Assembly: GCF_000967495.1 (NCBI RefSeq)
Contig: NZ_JXXU01000053.1
Location: forward strand, 1 to 64,000
Length of the DNA: 64,000 nt
Reading direction: 5' to 3'
From: Vibrio neptunius
Lineage (GTDB): Bacteria; Pseudomonadota; Gammaproteobacteria; Enterobacterales; Vibrionaceae
The translations under genes were made by a program, and so were the position numbers. Of the stretch, positions 1 through 9,114 are shown one piece after another. Every line of letters starts with the position of its first letter. Position 1 is the first letter of the stretch. The notes beneath the pieces are model-generated. The model searched no databases. It had not been told where the DNA came from and was given only the letters and a program-made list of their open reading frames with translations.

Positions 1-494
1 TAAGCCAGCGCGAGATAACGATTATTGGGTGATATACGCATTAAGCGAACCCTGCCATTAAATTCATCGGCGACCAAACGCAGATCGGTACCATCGGTTT
101 TAATGCTCCATACTTTATCGCGCCGCTCATAAAGATCTTTTGAAACATTGCTGCCATTGTCCCAGCGGAATACCACACGCGGTAGATCGTACGAGTCTTG
201 GTTGTTGAGATCTTCTCGGGGCCACTCTTTGGCCTTGTAAATAGCGTAACTTGGTTTCCCTGTGTCTGGATCGTAAGTAACGTAGTTATGCTCTGTTATA
301 TACACCCGACCATCGTCCCATTGCTGGGCATTTTTGGCCGCGATCCGCTCTTCAACCGTTAGCGGTGGCGCAGCAACAGACTGCGGGGGTTGTGGTGGTT
401 CGACGCTGGCCGTTGGCTTGGGCTGCGTTTCTTGCCACTTGCACCCTGCCAGTAAAACCAACCCCAGCAAGGGTAAGATTGAATGCGCTTTCAT
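1..494 (-). CDS. Putative lipoprotein, WD40/TolB-like, 3' end outside window
   Basis: The leftward frame opens at the ATG at 494, five bases after a GAGG ribosome site, and stays open to base 1, so the C-terminus is missing. The N-terminus is a lipoprotein signal: a charged start, a hydrophobic run and the lipobox LLAGC with its Cys near residue 18. A proline-rich linker follows, then a segment ending RLMRISPNNRYLALA, which resembles the blades of TolB/PD40 beta-propellers. The gene starts 36 bases after the stop of the 589-residue gene and is probably co-transcribed with it. It is likely an envelope lipoprotein; its partner is not known. The alternative start at 497 is less well spaced from the ribosome site. 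Confidence 0.6.
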   Translation of the reverse strand, partial: MKAHSILPLLGLVLLAGCKWQETQPKPTASVEPPQPPQSVAAPPLTVEERIAAKNAQQWDDGRVYITEHNYVTYDPDTGKPSYAIYKAKEWPREDLNNQDSYDLPRVVFRWDNGSNVSKDLYERRDKVWSIKTDGTDLRLVADEFNGRVRLMRISPNNRYLALA

Positions 495-530
495 CATCGC
501 CTCTTTATGGTTGTTGCCCGCGCCCATGCA

Positions 531-2300
531 TTATGATTCCTCGGCCAACGCCACATCAGATTGAGATGCCAACAAGTCACTCAACGTTTTGTTGCTGAAG
601 ATCTCCGTTTGGTTGTTGCGCTTATGGCGGCTTTGTCCGAGATACACTCGCACTAAATCGACATTTTTCACCTCAGCAGGCCAACCTGAAAACTGGATAG
701 AGCGAATCCCTTTTTGGTGGGCAACGCAATCTTTTAAGTAGTGGCGCTGACACCAGTCACCTTGGGTATCTCGTAACTCAAAGTAGTCGTCAAGCTCATC
801 CACCGTCGTATCCATTGGATAAGTGAAGGTTAACTTGGACTTTGGTCCATTGATATAGGTACCTGCTATCGTTTTATCTACCTGATTGGCCAGCACTAAA
901 TATCGCCTGATTTGCTCTTGCGACACTTCAGGCATCACTAAGGCTCTTGTCACGCCCTCTGATTGTTTAAAACTTTGCGTACTGCTGTAGTGTTCGATAT
1001 CGGTCAGTTCAGTCGCTTGACTTGGGTCCGACTCAAAGGCAGCCAACTGCTGTAAGCTCAGTTGGGTTTCGCTGTAGTAGAGTGACACACTCTGCTGTTC
1101 GCCAAGAATTTTGTAAGGTATCCATATATGCGGTAATGGGTGACCTTCGGCTTCACGGTAGTTCGGGGTTGCCCCAGTGAATGGGCTGGGCTTGGTGGTG
1201 ATTTTTACCACTCGATGAGGGTCAAAATCGGTCAGCACCACTTCAATCTCTTCTTGAATGATATTGAAGACACGCGCTTCGCCGACATCATTAAGCCTTC
1301 CCTTATAAATCACGCTGCCATCGACACGGACTTGAAATGGCTCGTAGCAGTACGGGCTGCCTGTTTCTGGATGAGTAAGACGAATATCGGCGTGTCGTTT
1401 CGGTTTCTGTTCCCCTGGCTTGGCATAACGGTAATAGTCAACATCGATATCTAAAAAATAGCCACTGTCATTAATCTCTAATTCGCGCCAAATCTTATCT
1501 TTCCACAGCACGTAAATGTAACCCTTCATATGACGTGCAGCGGATTTTTCCGACTTTTCATCATTGACAAAATACATCGGCACCACAGGCACCAAGACAT
1601 TATCCCATTCGTCCTTCTCGACGCTGCGATCCACAGGCTCGACACCTTTTGCCAGTAACAGCTTGAGTGGTTGTGGTAAGCCACGCATCGGCAGGGCCAA
1701 ATACAGGTTTCTTGGGCTTTCATCGAGATCATCAAAAACGGAAAGGCTGCGATGGCGATTGTGAGGGTCTTGCTTCGGTTTGGCAGTTTTTTGATAATGA
1801 AACTCTGTCTTAGACAACATCAGATTCGCGGCATGATTTGGCAGCTGTCCGGCAACCTCAACCACGATCTTTTTGTCTGGAGAAGGTTCAACTGGGGTAA
1901 CCTTAGGATTAGGGGCTAAATAAACGTCATCGCTGACAGCATCGTAGCTGGCTTTGAGGAATTTCTTAGCTGGTTTCGCCGCCAGCGCTTCAACACGCTT
2001 CTTGAGCATAGGGTAAGCGATCAGTTCTGCTTCTGAGAGCGGGTGTTGTCGCCTAAATGTTGAGAGCGCCAACCAGTCAGCACGCGCGAGGTGCTGTTTA
2101 ATATGTTCCAGTAGGCGGTAGCTGTCTTTGTGGGCCGATTGAGGAATAGCATCAGATAGGGGCTTAGGTAGTGCTGCGAGTAAGTCCTTTGGACTGTGGG
2201 CACGCGACAGCTGCCCGATGCATTCATCTGGCGAGAGTAAGTAGTCCAGCATATCACGAGAAGCCGTGTATCCCGGCACAAATTTGCAAACCAATAACAT
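531..2300 (-). CDS. Hypothetical 589-residue protein, possibly T6SS-associated
   Basis: A complete frame starting at an ATG seven bases after GGAGG. No catalytic motif is recognised and there is no signal peptide. The middle (about residues 260-300) contains GYIYVLWKDKIWRELEI, which resembles the 'gives structure to a display of options' modules in the N-terminal parts of VasX/BTH_I2691-type type VI secretion proteins. That link is a weak family impression, not a demonstrated homology. The protein is charged and mostly hydrophilic, with a C-terminal region rich in Asp, Glu and Arg. It leads a two-gene leftward unit with the downstream lipoprotein. No VgrG, PAAR or Hcp gene is adjacent; the orphan Hcp of this window is 10 kb away. 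Confidence 0.55.
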   Translation of the reverse strand: MLLVCKFVPGYTASRDMLDYLLSPDECIGQLSRAHSPKDLLAALPKPLSDAIPQSAHKDSYRLLEHIKQHLARADWLALSTFRRQHPLSEAELIAYPMLKKRVEALAAKPAKKFLKASYDAVSDDVYLAPNPKVTPVEPSPDKKIVVEVAGQLPNHAANLMLSKTEFHYQKTAKPKQDPHNRHRSLSVFDDLDESPRNLYLALPMRGLPQPLKLLLAKGVEPVDRSVEKDEWDNVLVPVVPMYFVNDEKSEKSAARHMKGYIYVLWKDKIWRELEINDSGYFLDIDVDYYRYAKPGEQKPKRHADIRLTHPETGSPYCYEPFQVRVDGSVIYKGRLNDVGEARVFNIIQEEIEVVLTDFDPHRVVKITTKPSPFTGATPNYREAEGHPLPHIWIPYKILGEQQSVSLYYSETQLSLQQLAAFESDPSQATELTDIEHYSSTQSFKQSEGVTRALVMPEVSQEQIRRYLVLANQVDKTIAGTYINGPKSKLTFTYPMDTTVDELDDYFELRDTQGDWCQRHYLKDCVAHQKGIRSIQFSGWPAEVKNVDLVRVYLGQSRHKRNNQTEIFSNKTLSDLLASQSDVALAEES

Positions 2301-2342
2301 TGTGAGTCCTCCACAACCCTTAATGTTTTTAAAGCGATAGCC

Positions 2343-2618
2343 AATAAACCTGAGGTTTATATAAGGATTTGGTGAACAACAAACTAATGACTATGTGGTT
2401 AAAATTCAACCACACAAAGGCAAGTAAGTTATAATGCACAGCAAAATGGTTAGAAGCACTATGATTAATGGCGGTTTTGCTGGTAAATGCGCGCTCGTGA
2501 TAGTGCATTTTAGTGGCATGCGTTCGGTGCTCGCGAAGCGAGATAACCATACCACTAAAACACAGCCTGACTTCGTCGCTGGCGTAACCCGTTATGCCAA
2601 GCTTGACCATTAATGGTT
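2343..2618. repeat. Cluster of inverted repeats in the 820-base intergenic region
   Basis: The region 2301-3121 holds no convincing gene. Its left third is unusually rich in perfect hairpins: ATAAACC/GGTTTAT (2344-2350/2354-2360), GTGGTT/AACCAC (2395-2400/2408-2413), CAGCAAAA with TTTTGCTG, TTTTAGTGG/CCACTAAAA (2508-2516/2552-2560) enclosing CTCGC-GAA-GCGAG (2530-2542), and ACCATTAATGGT at 2607-2618. This looks like a structured RNA, a recombination site or a degenerate mobile repeat. I see nothing specific from 2619 to 3121 except the promoter and ribosome site (GGGGGAGAGG) of the next gene. Confidence 0.4.
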
Positions 2619-3121
2619 ATTCTACTTTTCGTTATCTGAGCAGTGCAACCTAAGCACAGTTTCTCGCTTAAACATCACATCAATATTGCCGCCATTATGG
2701 CGATATGACTCGAAAAGCGGAAGCGCACCGTCGATAATACCTCTTATGTCACTGGCAAACAGTGAGACAAATTCACTTATTCCTCATCCACTTATGCTGC
2801 GTACCTTTGCCTACCTTAATCATCGATGCTTAAGTAAACAAACTCATATTCTAAGTTCAAATTTCATTCACAAAATACTTATATTGATCTCACTATTGAG
2901 CTACATTCAACTAGAAGCTATGAAATTTGACTAATTTGCTCGCACTATATCTTGTTAGCAATCGGTATTGAGAAGTTCATTGGCTGTATTAAACAGCACA
3001 TTAACGCACTGTCTGCATTTAACAGTGCAAAGTTAACGGGCTACAAATCAACAACAAAAATACGGCACTTTTAAGATGGTATAAACGTAAAGACGCGACA
3101 ACAATTGGGGGAGAGGAACCA

Positions 3122-4162
3122 ATGTATAAAAATGATGCAATTGCGAGTCTAAAACAATACAACAAACTGGACGAGGTTGACGTAGAACCCGGAGACGTAC
3201 TGATATTCAAAGTCTTTCCCGGGTGGGCATTTGGTAAAATCGAACTCGGAATTACATGGGGACAAAAACTTCTTCATAAAAAATCAGCGGACGAGAAATT
3301 TGGCATAAAACTAAGAGGTTCATCATCGTCTGAGCATGCCGCCATTGGTTTGGAAAATGACACGGTCGCTGAGGCTTGTGCAGAAGTGCATGAGGTTCAT
3401 GAAATAGAAAATAACCCAGCGATTGTATTTAAATGTAAAAACAAAGAATTGGCTAAAGGCGCGGTGGCGGTATCCAAGGCGTTATGTCGAATCGAGGTCG
3501 ACACCAGACCCAAAGGTAGGACCATTCATAATGGGTATTATGATATGGATGGAGCCAAAAAATCTTTGTTCAAAGAAAGAGAATTTAAGTCAACGACCAA
3601 TCAGTTTATCGAAGAAATTGTCGATTTCGTTTATGGTACCAGCAATACAATCCCTAACATGTTTTGTTCACAGCTCGCTGTCGCCGCCTATGAGGGTGCC
3701 TCTGTTGCCATCTATGGAAAAACGTGTTTCGGCTCAGACCCTCGAGGCGTCACCCCGAAATATTTGGAACACCTGCTGAACACCAACGGGAATTTTTATC
3801 TCGCAGGAAAGCTGAAAATCCCTCCTCTGATCCTCCACACTCATAAAGTGATAAAAAAATATGAGCATGCAAAGAAGTGGAAGCAAAGTGAAGCGTCTAA
3901 AGAGCTGATCGAAGTTCTAGAAGCGGCGTGGAGTTTGCAGGGAGACGAAAGAGGAACCGGTTACGGCCTACTCCTCGATATTTATGAGCGCTATTTCGGA
4001 CTGAATGTAAAGCCAGAGTATCGGGATGACATGCTCGAACTGTCTGATGAATATCTAGATCAGTGTCCTGCAATGAAAGCAATGGCTATGAAACCAAAAA
4101 GAAGCGGCCGCTTATACAAAATGGTGTTTAAAGAGATTGCTCCGTTAAAATACTTTTTATGA
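3122..4162 (+). CDS. Permuted papain-like (NlpC/P60, YiiX type) putative hydrolase
   Basis: A 346-residue frame with a GGGGAGAGG ribosome site seven bases upstream. The first half has the order of a circularly permuted papain-fold enzyme: an early segment PGDVLIFKV, a candidate catalytic His in SSEHAAIGL (His72), and a later candidate nucleophile in NMFCSQLAVAAYEG (Cys182). YiiX-like and LRAT-like amidases and acyltransferases share the His-before-Cys order. The C-terminal 110 residues are helical and basic and not recognised. There is no signal peptide. The gene stands alone on the plus strand beside accessory genes and could be an effector or a housekeeping amidase; the substrate is unknown. 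Confidence 0.6.
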   Translation: MYKNDAIASLKQYNKLDEVDVEPGDVLIFKVFPGWAFGKIELGITWGQKLLHKKSADEKFGIKLRGSSSSEHAAIGLENDTVAEACAEVHEVHEIENNPAIVFKCKNKELAKGAVAVSKALCRIEVDTRPKGRTIHNGYYDMDGAKKSLFKEREFKSTTNQFIEEIVDFVYGTSNTIPNMFCSQLAVAAYEGASVAIYGKTCFGSDPRGVTPKYLEHLLNTNGNFYLAGKLKIPPLILHTHKVIKKYEHAKKWKQSEASKELIEVLEAAWSLQGDERGTGYGLLLDIYERYFGLNVKPEYRDDMLELSDEYLDQCPAMKAMAMKPKRSGRLYKMVFKEIAPLKYFL

Positions 4163-4164
4163 TA

Positions 4165-4250
4165 CCAATGATGGTTGGGCGCTAAAGCGGTTCTGACCTC
4201 CAAAGTAACAGGTAATGCGTAACCATCATTGGGTTGCGCATTTTTTTTAG
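4165..4250 (+). terminator. Terminator with a competing alternative hairpin
   Basis: Three bases after the stop, CCAATGATGGTT (4165-4176) can pair with AACCATCATTGG (4221-4232). The second arm is also part of a different stem, AATGCGTAACC (4214-4224) with GGTTGCGCATT (4232-4242), which runs into an eight-T tract. The second stem plus T tract is a good intrinsic terminator. The two stems exclude each other. Confidence 0.6.
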
Positions 4251-4352
4251 CTGCTCTAACAAGCAGCATGAGTTCGTCATTGGTCACACCAACCTAGAAG
4301 TAAAGGCAACCACAGCAAACAACTTCAGCGGCCAATTCGCAAAAGATGTTGC

Positions 4353-4967
4353 TTACGCTTTACCCTTTACTCCACAACCTTTGATCACTAACTGGGTGAT
4401 AAATTCAGCGGCTTGTTGGTAATCATCATTATCAAGGCTATCTTTCTGCATAACGGTACCGATCTGCCAGCTAAAATCAGCGTAGGTCTGCGTCGCCGCC
4501 CAGATGGTGAACATTAGGTGGTGGGCAGGGACTTTATCCATCAGACCTTGTTCACTCCAAGTCGCGAACTTATCCAAAATCATCTGTGACTGCTTAAATA
4601 GCTCCTGCCCGATATCTTGTGGCAGCGCCTTAGCACCGGACATCACTTCATTAGCGAACACCTTGGACGCGTGTGGGTGGTCGCGTGAAATGCGCAGCTT
4701 AGCTTCAATGTATTGAGTTAAGGCTTCGACTGGGTCGTCGAGTTCTTCAATCGGGCGAGAGGCTTCCAGCAACGGCTGAGTCACCGTCTGGAGTACGGCA
4801 TAGTAGAGCTTGTCTTTGCTGCTGAAGTAGTAGAACACATTGGGTTTAGGGATATCCGCGGCTTTTGCAATATCCGCCATCTTTGTCGCTGCGTAGCCAT
4901 GGCTGGCAAATTGTTCACTCGCGACATCGATAATCAATCCCTGATTTTTCTGCCTGATACGAGACAT
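4353..4967 (-). CDS. TetR/AcrR family regulator, RutR-like
   Basis: A 204-residue protein with an N-terminal TetR helix-turn-helix: AATKMADIAKAADIPKPNVFYYF at about residues 25-47, then a C-terminal domain of the RutR/YcdC type (RISRDHPHASKVFANEVMSG; LMFTIWAATQTYADFSWQ). RutR of E. coli senses uracil and thymine and controls pyrimidine use and glyoxylate genes, so a role in purine/pyrimidine-derived glyoxylate metabolism fits the adjacent gcl-hyi-glxR genes. Ligand and targets are inferred only. It is transcribed leftward, like glxR, but a 300-base gap with a structured element separates them. An inverted repeat 28 bases upstream of its start could be its own operator. Confidence 0.85.
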   Translation of the reverse strand: MSRIRQKNQGLIIDVASEQFASHGYAATKMADIAKAADIPKPNVFYYFSSKDKLYYAVLQTVTQPLLEASRPIEELDDPVEALTQYIEAKLRISRDHPHASKVFANEVMSGAKALPQDIGQELFKQSQMILDKFATWSEQGLMDKVPAHHLMFTIWAATQTYADFSWQIGTVMQKDSLDNDDYQQAAEFITQLVIKGCGVKGKA

Positions 4968-4994
4968 TGTTATTCCCTATACATCTGGTGTAAC

Positions 4995-5014
4995 AACATA
5001 CTAAACAATATGTT
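4995..5014. promoter_or_regulatory. Candidate TetR operator
   Basis: AACATActaaacaaTATGTT: six-base perfect arms separated by eight bases, 28 bases upstream of the tetR start codon at 4967. Position and symmetry suit autoregulation; no binding is shown. Confidence 0.35.
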
Positions 5015-5029
5015 AAGAGAGACAAAGTG

Positions 5030-5269
5030 ATGAGGCTAAAAAATCCCGAAGTAAGCACACCAGAAGCCTGCAATGTGGAGCCCGAGGAAGGGACAACTCC
5101 AACCTGCTGTGTTACGACGGGAACGCGTGTAAAAGGAGACGAAAAACGACGCGGTTTAGTAATGAGTCATTTAGGAACGGCGACTACAGATTCAAGCCAT
5201 GCGAGAATCAGTTAGGCCGCTACCCCATGGAAGGATACGGGAGAAGAATCCACATCGTCCCGACAGGAA
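5030..5269 (+). other. Structured RNA-like segment, possibly a group II intron fragment
   Basis: This gap between tetR and the glxR stop is richer in G and A than its surroundings and folds well on the plus strand: CACACCAG (5056-5063) pairs with CTGCTGTG (5104-5111), inside which TGGAG (5076-5080) pairs with CTCCA (5097-5101) and CCC (5081-5083) with GGG (5090-5092). A further stem joins CGCGT and ACGCG at about 5124-5155. The style (repeated GGAACG, GCGAGAATC, AGGCCGCTAC and GACAGGAATTAG words) reminds me of domain I of bacterial group II introns. No reverse transcriptase gene, domain V or intron boundary is present, so at most it is a 5' remnant. It also contains a 62-codon frame (5027-5215) that I do not think is a gene. 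Confidence 0.35.
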
Positions 5270-6166
5270 TTAGTCCCTTATTGAGTGGCCTGAGCGTTTC
5301 TCGATCGCTTTAATCAACGCAGAGTGATCCCAGTTCTGACCGCCCATTGCCGCACAATCTTCAAACAGCTGCTGAGCATTGGCGGTGTTGGGCAATGCGA
5401 CATCCAACGCTTTAGCGCCAGACAGTGCAAGGTCGAGATCTTTCTGGTGCAGAGTAATCTTAAACCCTGGGTCGAATGTGCCTTCCACCATGCGCTCACC
5501 GTGCACTTCAAGAATCTTTGAGTTAGCAAATCCGCCAAGCAATGCCTGACGTACACGCGCTGGATCGGCGCCCGCTTTTGACGCAAACACTAACGCTTCA
5601 GATACCGCTTCAATGTTCAACGCAACAATGATTTGGTTAGCGACTTTACACGTCTGGCCCGCGCCATTTTCACCCACTAGCGTAATGTTTTTACCCATCA
5701 CCTCAAACAGTGGACGCGCTTTATCAAACGCCGCTTGCTCACCACCAACCATAATGCTCAGCGACGCATTAATAGCCCCCACTTCACCGCCTGATACTGG
5801 GGCATCGAGATATTGCGCGCCGCTTTCATTGACACGTGCTGCAATAGCCTTGGTGGCGATGGGTGAAATCGAACTCATGTCGATAACCAATTTGCCAGCT
5901 GCGGCACTTTTGTTGAGGCCCGCTTCAACACCGTTGTCGCCGAATAGTACATCTTCTACCTGTGGTGTGTTGGGCAACATAAGAATAATCACGTCAGCCA
6001 GACGCGTTGCCGCTGCCGGGGAATGGCAAACCAGCGCACCCGCTTCTACGATCTCAACCGGTGGCTGATTAAAATGATCGGTCAGCACAATATCGTAGCC
6101 CGCTTTTTGCAGGTTGATCGCCATTGGCTTACCCATGATACCTGTACCAATAAATGCAATTTTCAT
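5270..6166 (-). CDS. glxR: Tartronate semialdehyde reductase
   Basis: A 298-residue 3-hydroxyisobutyrate dehydrogenase-family enzyme that reduces tartronate semialdehyde to D-glycerate with NAD(P)H, the last step of the glycerate route from glyoxylate. Visible are the Rossmann motif GTGIMG (residues 7-12), the substrate-binding motif DAPVSGG (near 120), the catalytic Lys in CKVANQ (near 171) and a C-terminal KDLDLAL segment. Length and motifs are typical of GlxR/GarR. It is third in the leftward gcl-hyi-glxR operon, 28 bases after hyi, with GGAGA before the ATG. GarR is the close alternative name; the gene neighbours favour GlxR. Confidence 0.93.
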   Translation of the reverse strand: MKIAFIGTGIMGKPMAINLQKAGYDIVLTDHFNQPPVEIVEAGALVCHSPAAATRLADVIILMLPNTPQVEDVLFGDNGVEAGLNKSAAAGKLVIDMSSISPIATKAIAARVNESGAQYLDAPVSGGEVGAINASLSIMVGGEQAAFDKARPLFEVMGKNITLVGENGAGQTCKVANQIIVALNIEAVSEALVFASKAGADPARVRQALLGGFANSKILEVHGERMVEGTFDPGFKITLHQKDLDLALSGAKALDVALPNTANAQQLFEDCAAMGGQNWDHSALIKAIEKRSGHSIRD

Positions 6167-6194
6167 TCGTTGTTCTCCATAACGTTAACCGCGC

Positions 6195-6971
<777 letters not shown>

Positions 6972-7032
6972 AGCGATGTCCTTTTCTTGCAGCCCTTTTA
7001 AGCTGCTTCAGTATTTTGTGATAAACGGATGA

Positions 7033-8802
7033 TTAATTGGCAAGCGCAGTGGGTGCGTCATCAATGTTGTCTGCCAGAGGTTCGAACTCGTTGATGGCAT
7101 CAATCTCGACACCCATAGCAATGTTGGTCACAGGCTCAAGAATCACTTCTACCACAACCGGTACTTTGTGTTTGGTCATCAACTCTTTCGCCTGCGCAAA
7201 CGCGGCCTGCATTTGCTCTGGGTCTGTGACACGAATCGCCTTACAGCCTAGGCCTTCAACCACTTTCACGTGGTCTACACCGTAGCCATCCAGCTCCGGC
7301 GCGTTTTGGTTTTCAAACGCCAACTGAACACAATAGTCGATATCGAACTGGCGCTGTGCCTGACGAATCAATCCTAGATAGGCATTGTTCACCAATACGT
7401 GGATGTATGGCAGGTTGAATTGAGCGCCTACTGCCAATTCTTCCATCATGAACTGGAAATCGTAATCTCCTGAGATTGCCACGATGTTGCGGTTTGGATC
7501 CGCAGCGCGTACGCCTAGCGCGGCTGGTATTGTCCAGCCAAGCGGCCCTGCTTGACCACAGTTGATCCAGTGACGTGGTTTGTAAACATGAAGGAACTGC
7601 GCCGCTGCAATCTGAGACAGACCAATAGTGCTGACATAACACGTATCGCGGCCAAAGGCTTTGTTCATCTCTTCATAAACACGCATTGGTTTGATTGGCG
7701 CGTCAGTGTAGTGCGTCTTACGCAGCATGCTCGATTTCCGCTGCTGACATTGCGCCACCCAAACGCCACGGTTAGGCAATTTACCTGCGTCACGCCACTC
7801 ACGAGCGACTTCAACCAGCAATTCCAGCGCTGCTTTGGCGTCAGAAACAATACCAAGATCCGGACAAAACACGCGACCAATTTGAGTGGGCTCAATATCG
7901 ACGTGGACAAACGTGCGGCCCTTGGTGTAGACATCCAGTGAACCAGTGTGACGGTTGGCCCAGCGGTTACCAATGCCGAACACAAAGTCCGATTCCAGCA
8001 TAGTCGCATTGCCGTAACGGTGCGCGGTCTGTAGCCCGACCATGCCGGCCATCAGTTCGTGATCATCCGCAATAGCACCCCAGCCCATCAAGGTCGGGAT
8101 GACTGGCACGCCAGTCATTTCCGCGAACTGTTGCAGTAACTCTTCCGCACCAGCGTTAATGACACCACCTCCAGAAACAATGACTGGGTTTTCAGACTCA
8201 CACATCATCGCCATTGCTTTCTCAATCTGTGCACGTGTCGCTTTGGGCTGATACGCTGCTAGCGGCTGATAGGTGTCGATGTCGAATTCAATTTCCGTTA
8301 ACTGAACATCCAGTGGCAGGTCGATAAGAACCGGGCCTGGACGGCCAGAGCGCATTAAGTGGAATGCCTGCTGGAACGCTCGCGGCACCTGAGCGGGCTC
8401 AAGAACCGTCGTCGCCCATTTGGTGACGGATTTAGCAATGGACTCAATATCCACGGCCTGAAAATCTTCTTTGTGCAGTCGAGCTCTTGGCGCCTGCCCC
8501 GTAATACATAAGATGGGGATGGAATCCGCCGACGCTGAATACAACCCAGTGATCATATCTGTCCCAGCTGGGCCAGATGTACCGATACAGACACCAATAT
8601 TGTCTTGACCAGTACGGGTGTAGCCCTCCGCCATGTGCGAGGCACCTTCTACATGTCGTGCTAACACATGATCAATACCGCCAAGCTTTTTCATTGCCGC
8701 GTACATAGGGTTGATGGCAGCGCCTGGAACGCCGAAGGCAATGTCTACGCCTTCCTTTTTCAATACTTCTACCGCTGCTTCGATTGCCTTCATCCTTGCC
8801 AT
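7033..8802 (-). CDS. gcl: Glyoxylate carboligase
   Basis: Tartronate-semialdehyde synthase, a thiamine diphosphate enzyme that condenses two glyoxylate molecules with loss of CO2. It has 589 residues from the ATG at 8802, which follows GGAGG by five bases. A frame four codons longer (8814) would place its start inside that ribosome site. The sequence matches E. coli Gcl closely throughout: [36 protein letters not shown] and the diphosphate-binding segment from GDYDFQF to NNAYLGL. The family trait of Val in place of the usual catalytic Glu is seen in RHVEGAS. It heads the leftward operon and is divergent from aceB. Confidence 0.96.
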   Translation of the reverse strand: MARMKAIEAAVEVLKKEGVDIAFGVPGAAINPMYAAMKKLGGIDHVLARHVEGASHMAEGYTRTGQDNIGVCIGTSGPAGTDMITGLYSASADSIPILCITGQAPRARLHKEDFQAVDIESIAKSVTKWATTVLEPAQVPRAFQQAFHLMRSGRPGPVLIDLPLDVQLTEIEFDIDTYQPLAAYQPKATRAQIEKAMAMMCESENPVIVSGGGVINAGAEELLQQFAEMTGVPVIPTLMGWGAIADDHELMAGMVGLQTAHRYGNATMLESDFVFGIGNRWANRHTGSLDVYTKGRTFVHVDIEPTQIGRVFCPDLGIVSDAKAALELLVEVAREWRDAGKLPNRGVWVAQCQQRKSSMLRKTHYTDAPIKPMRVYEEMNKAFGRDTCYVSTIGLSQIAAAQFLHVYKPRHWINCGQAGPLGWTIPAALGVRAADPNRNIVAISGDYDFQFMMEELAVGAQFNLPYIHVLVNNAYLGLIRQAQRQFDIDYCVQLAFENQNAPELDGYGVDHVKVVEGLGCKAIRVTDPEQMQAAFAQAKELMTKHKVPVVVEVILEPVTNIAMGVEIDAINEFEPLADNIDDAPTALAN

Positions 8803-8816
8803 ACGAACCTCCATTT

Positions 8817-9084
8817 AAATTGTATACAATTTTAACTCACTTTGAATACTATGTGAGAGTTTCTAAATATAGCAACCCCCTATTGCGATATTTTTTCAAC
8901 ATAGAATATTTACCCTAAGTGATTGCTAACCCGATAAGACCAAGAAATCATTACTTTATATAAAATATCTTTACGTAAAAATAATTTATCAAACATGCAA
9001 ATGAAAAATAAATGTTAAATACTCTTTGATTGTTTACAAATTTTCTCATATAAGTATTCATGCAAAGACATTTTGTACACAAAA
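8817..9084. promoter_or_regulatory. Three TTGTnnACAA operators between gcl and aceB
   Basis: The 312-base divergent region holds TTGTATACAA (8820-8829, inside the perfect 16-base palindrome AAATTGTATACAATTT just upstream of the gcl ribosome site), TTGTTTACAA (9030-9039) and TTGTACACAA (9073-9082, inside TTTTGTACACAAAA just upstream of aceB). The last two centres lie 43 bases apart, about four helical turns. TTGTnnACAA is typical of GntR-family (FCD type) operators. No GntR gene is in the window; the regulator is unknown. The rest of the region is AT-rich. Confidence 0.55.
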
Positions 9085-9114
9085 TCGATCAATATTGTTT
9101 AAAGGAGACGAACA

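Noticed and set aside
2508-2560. Integron attC site
   Set aside because: The hairpins exist, but the R and L box words (RYYYAAC / GTTRRRY) are not found in the right places and no integrase is present.
2686-2934. An 82-codon frame in the gap before 3122
   Set aside because: No ribosome site, no recognisable feature, low-complexity AT-rich sequence.
5027-5215. A 62-codon rightward frame between tetR and glxR
   Set aside because: It lies wholly in the structured segment, has no good ribosome site and its composition follows the RNA-like repeats rather than coding.
7665-8009. A 114-codon leftward frame in gcl and similar frames in aceB and the receptors
   Set aside because: They overlap strongly conserved genes in another frame or on the other strand and have no support of their own.
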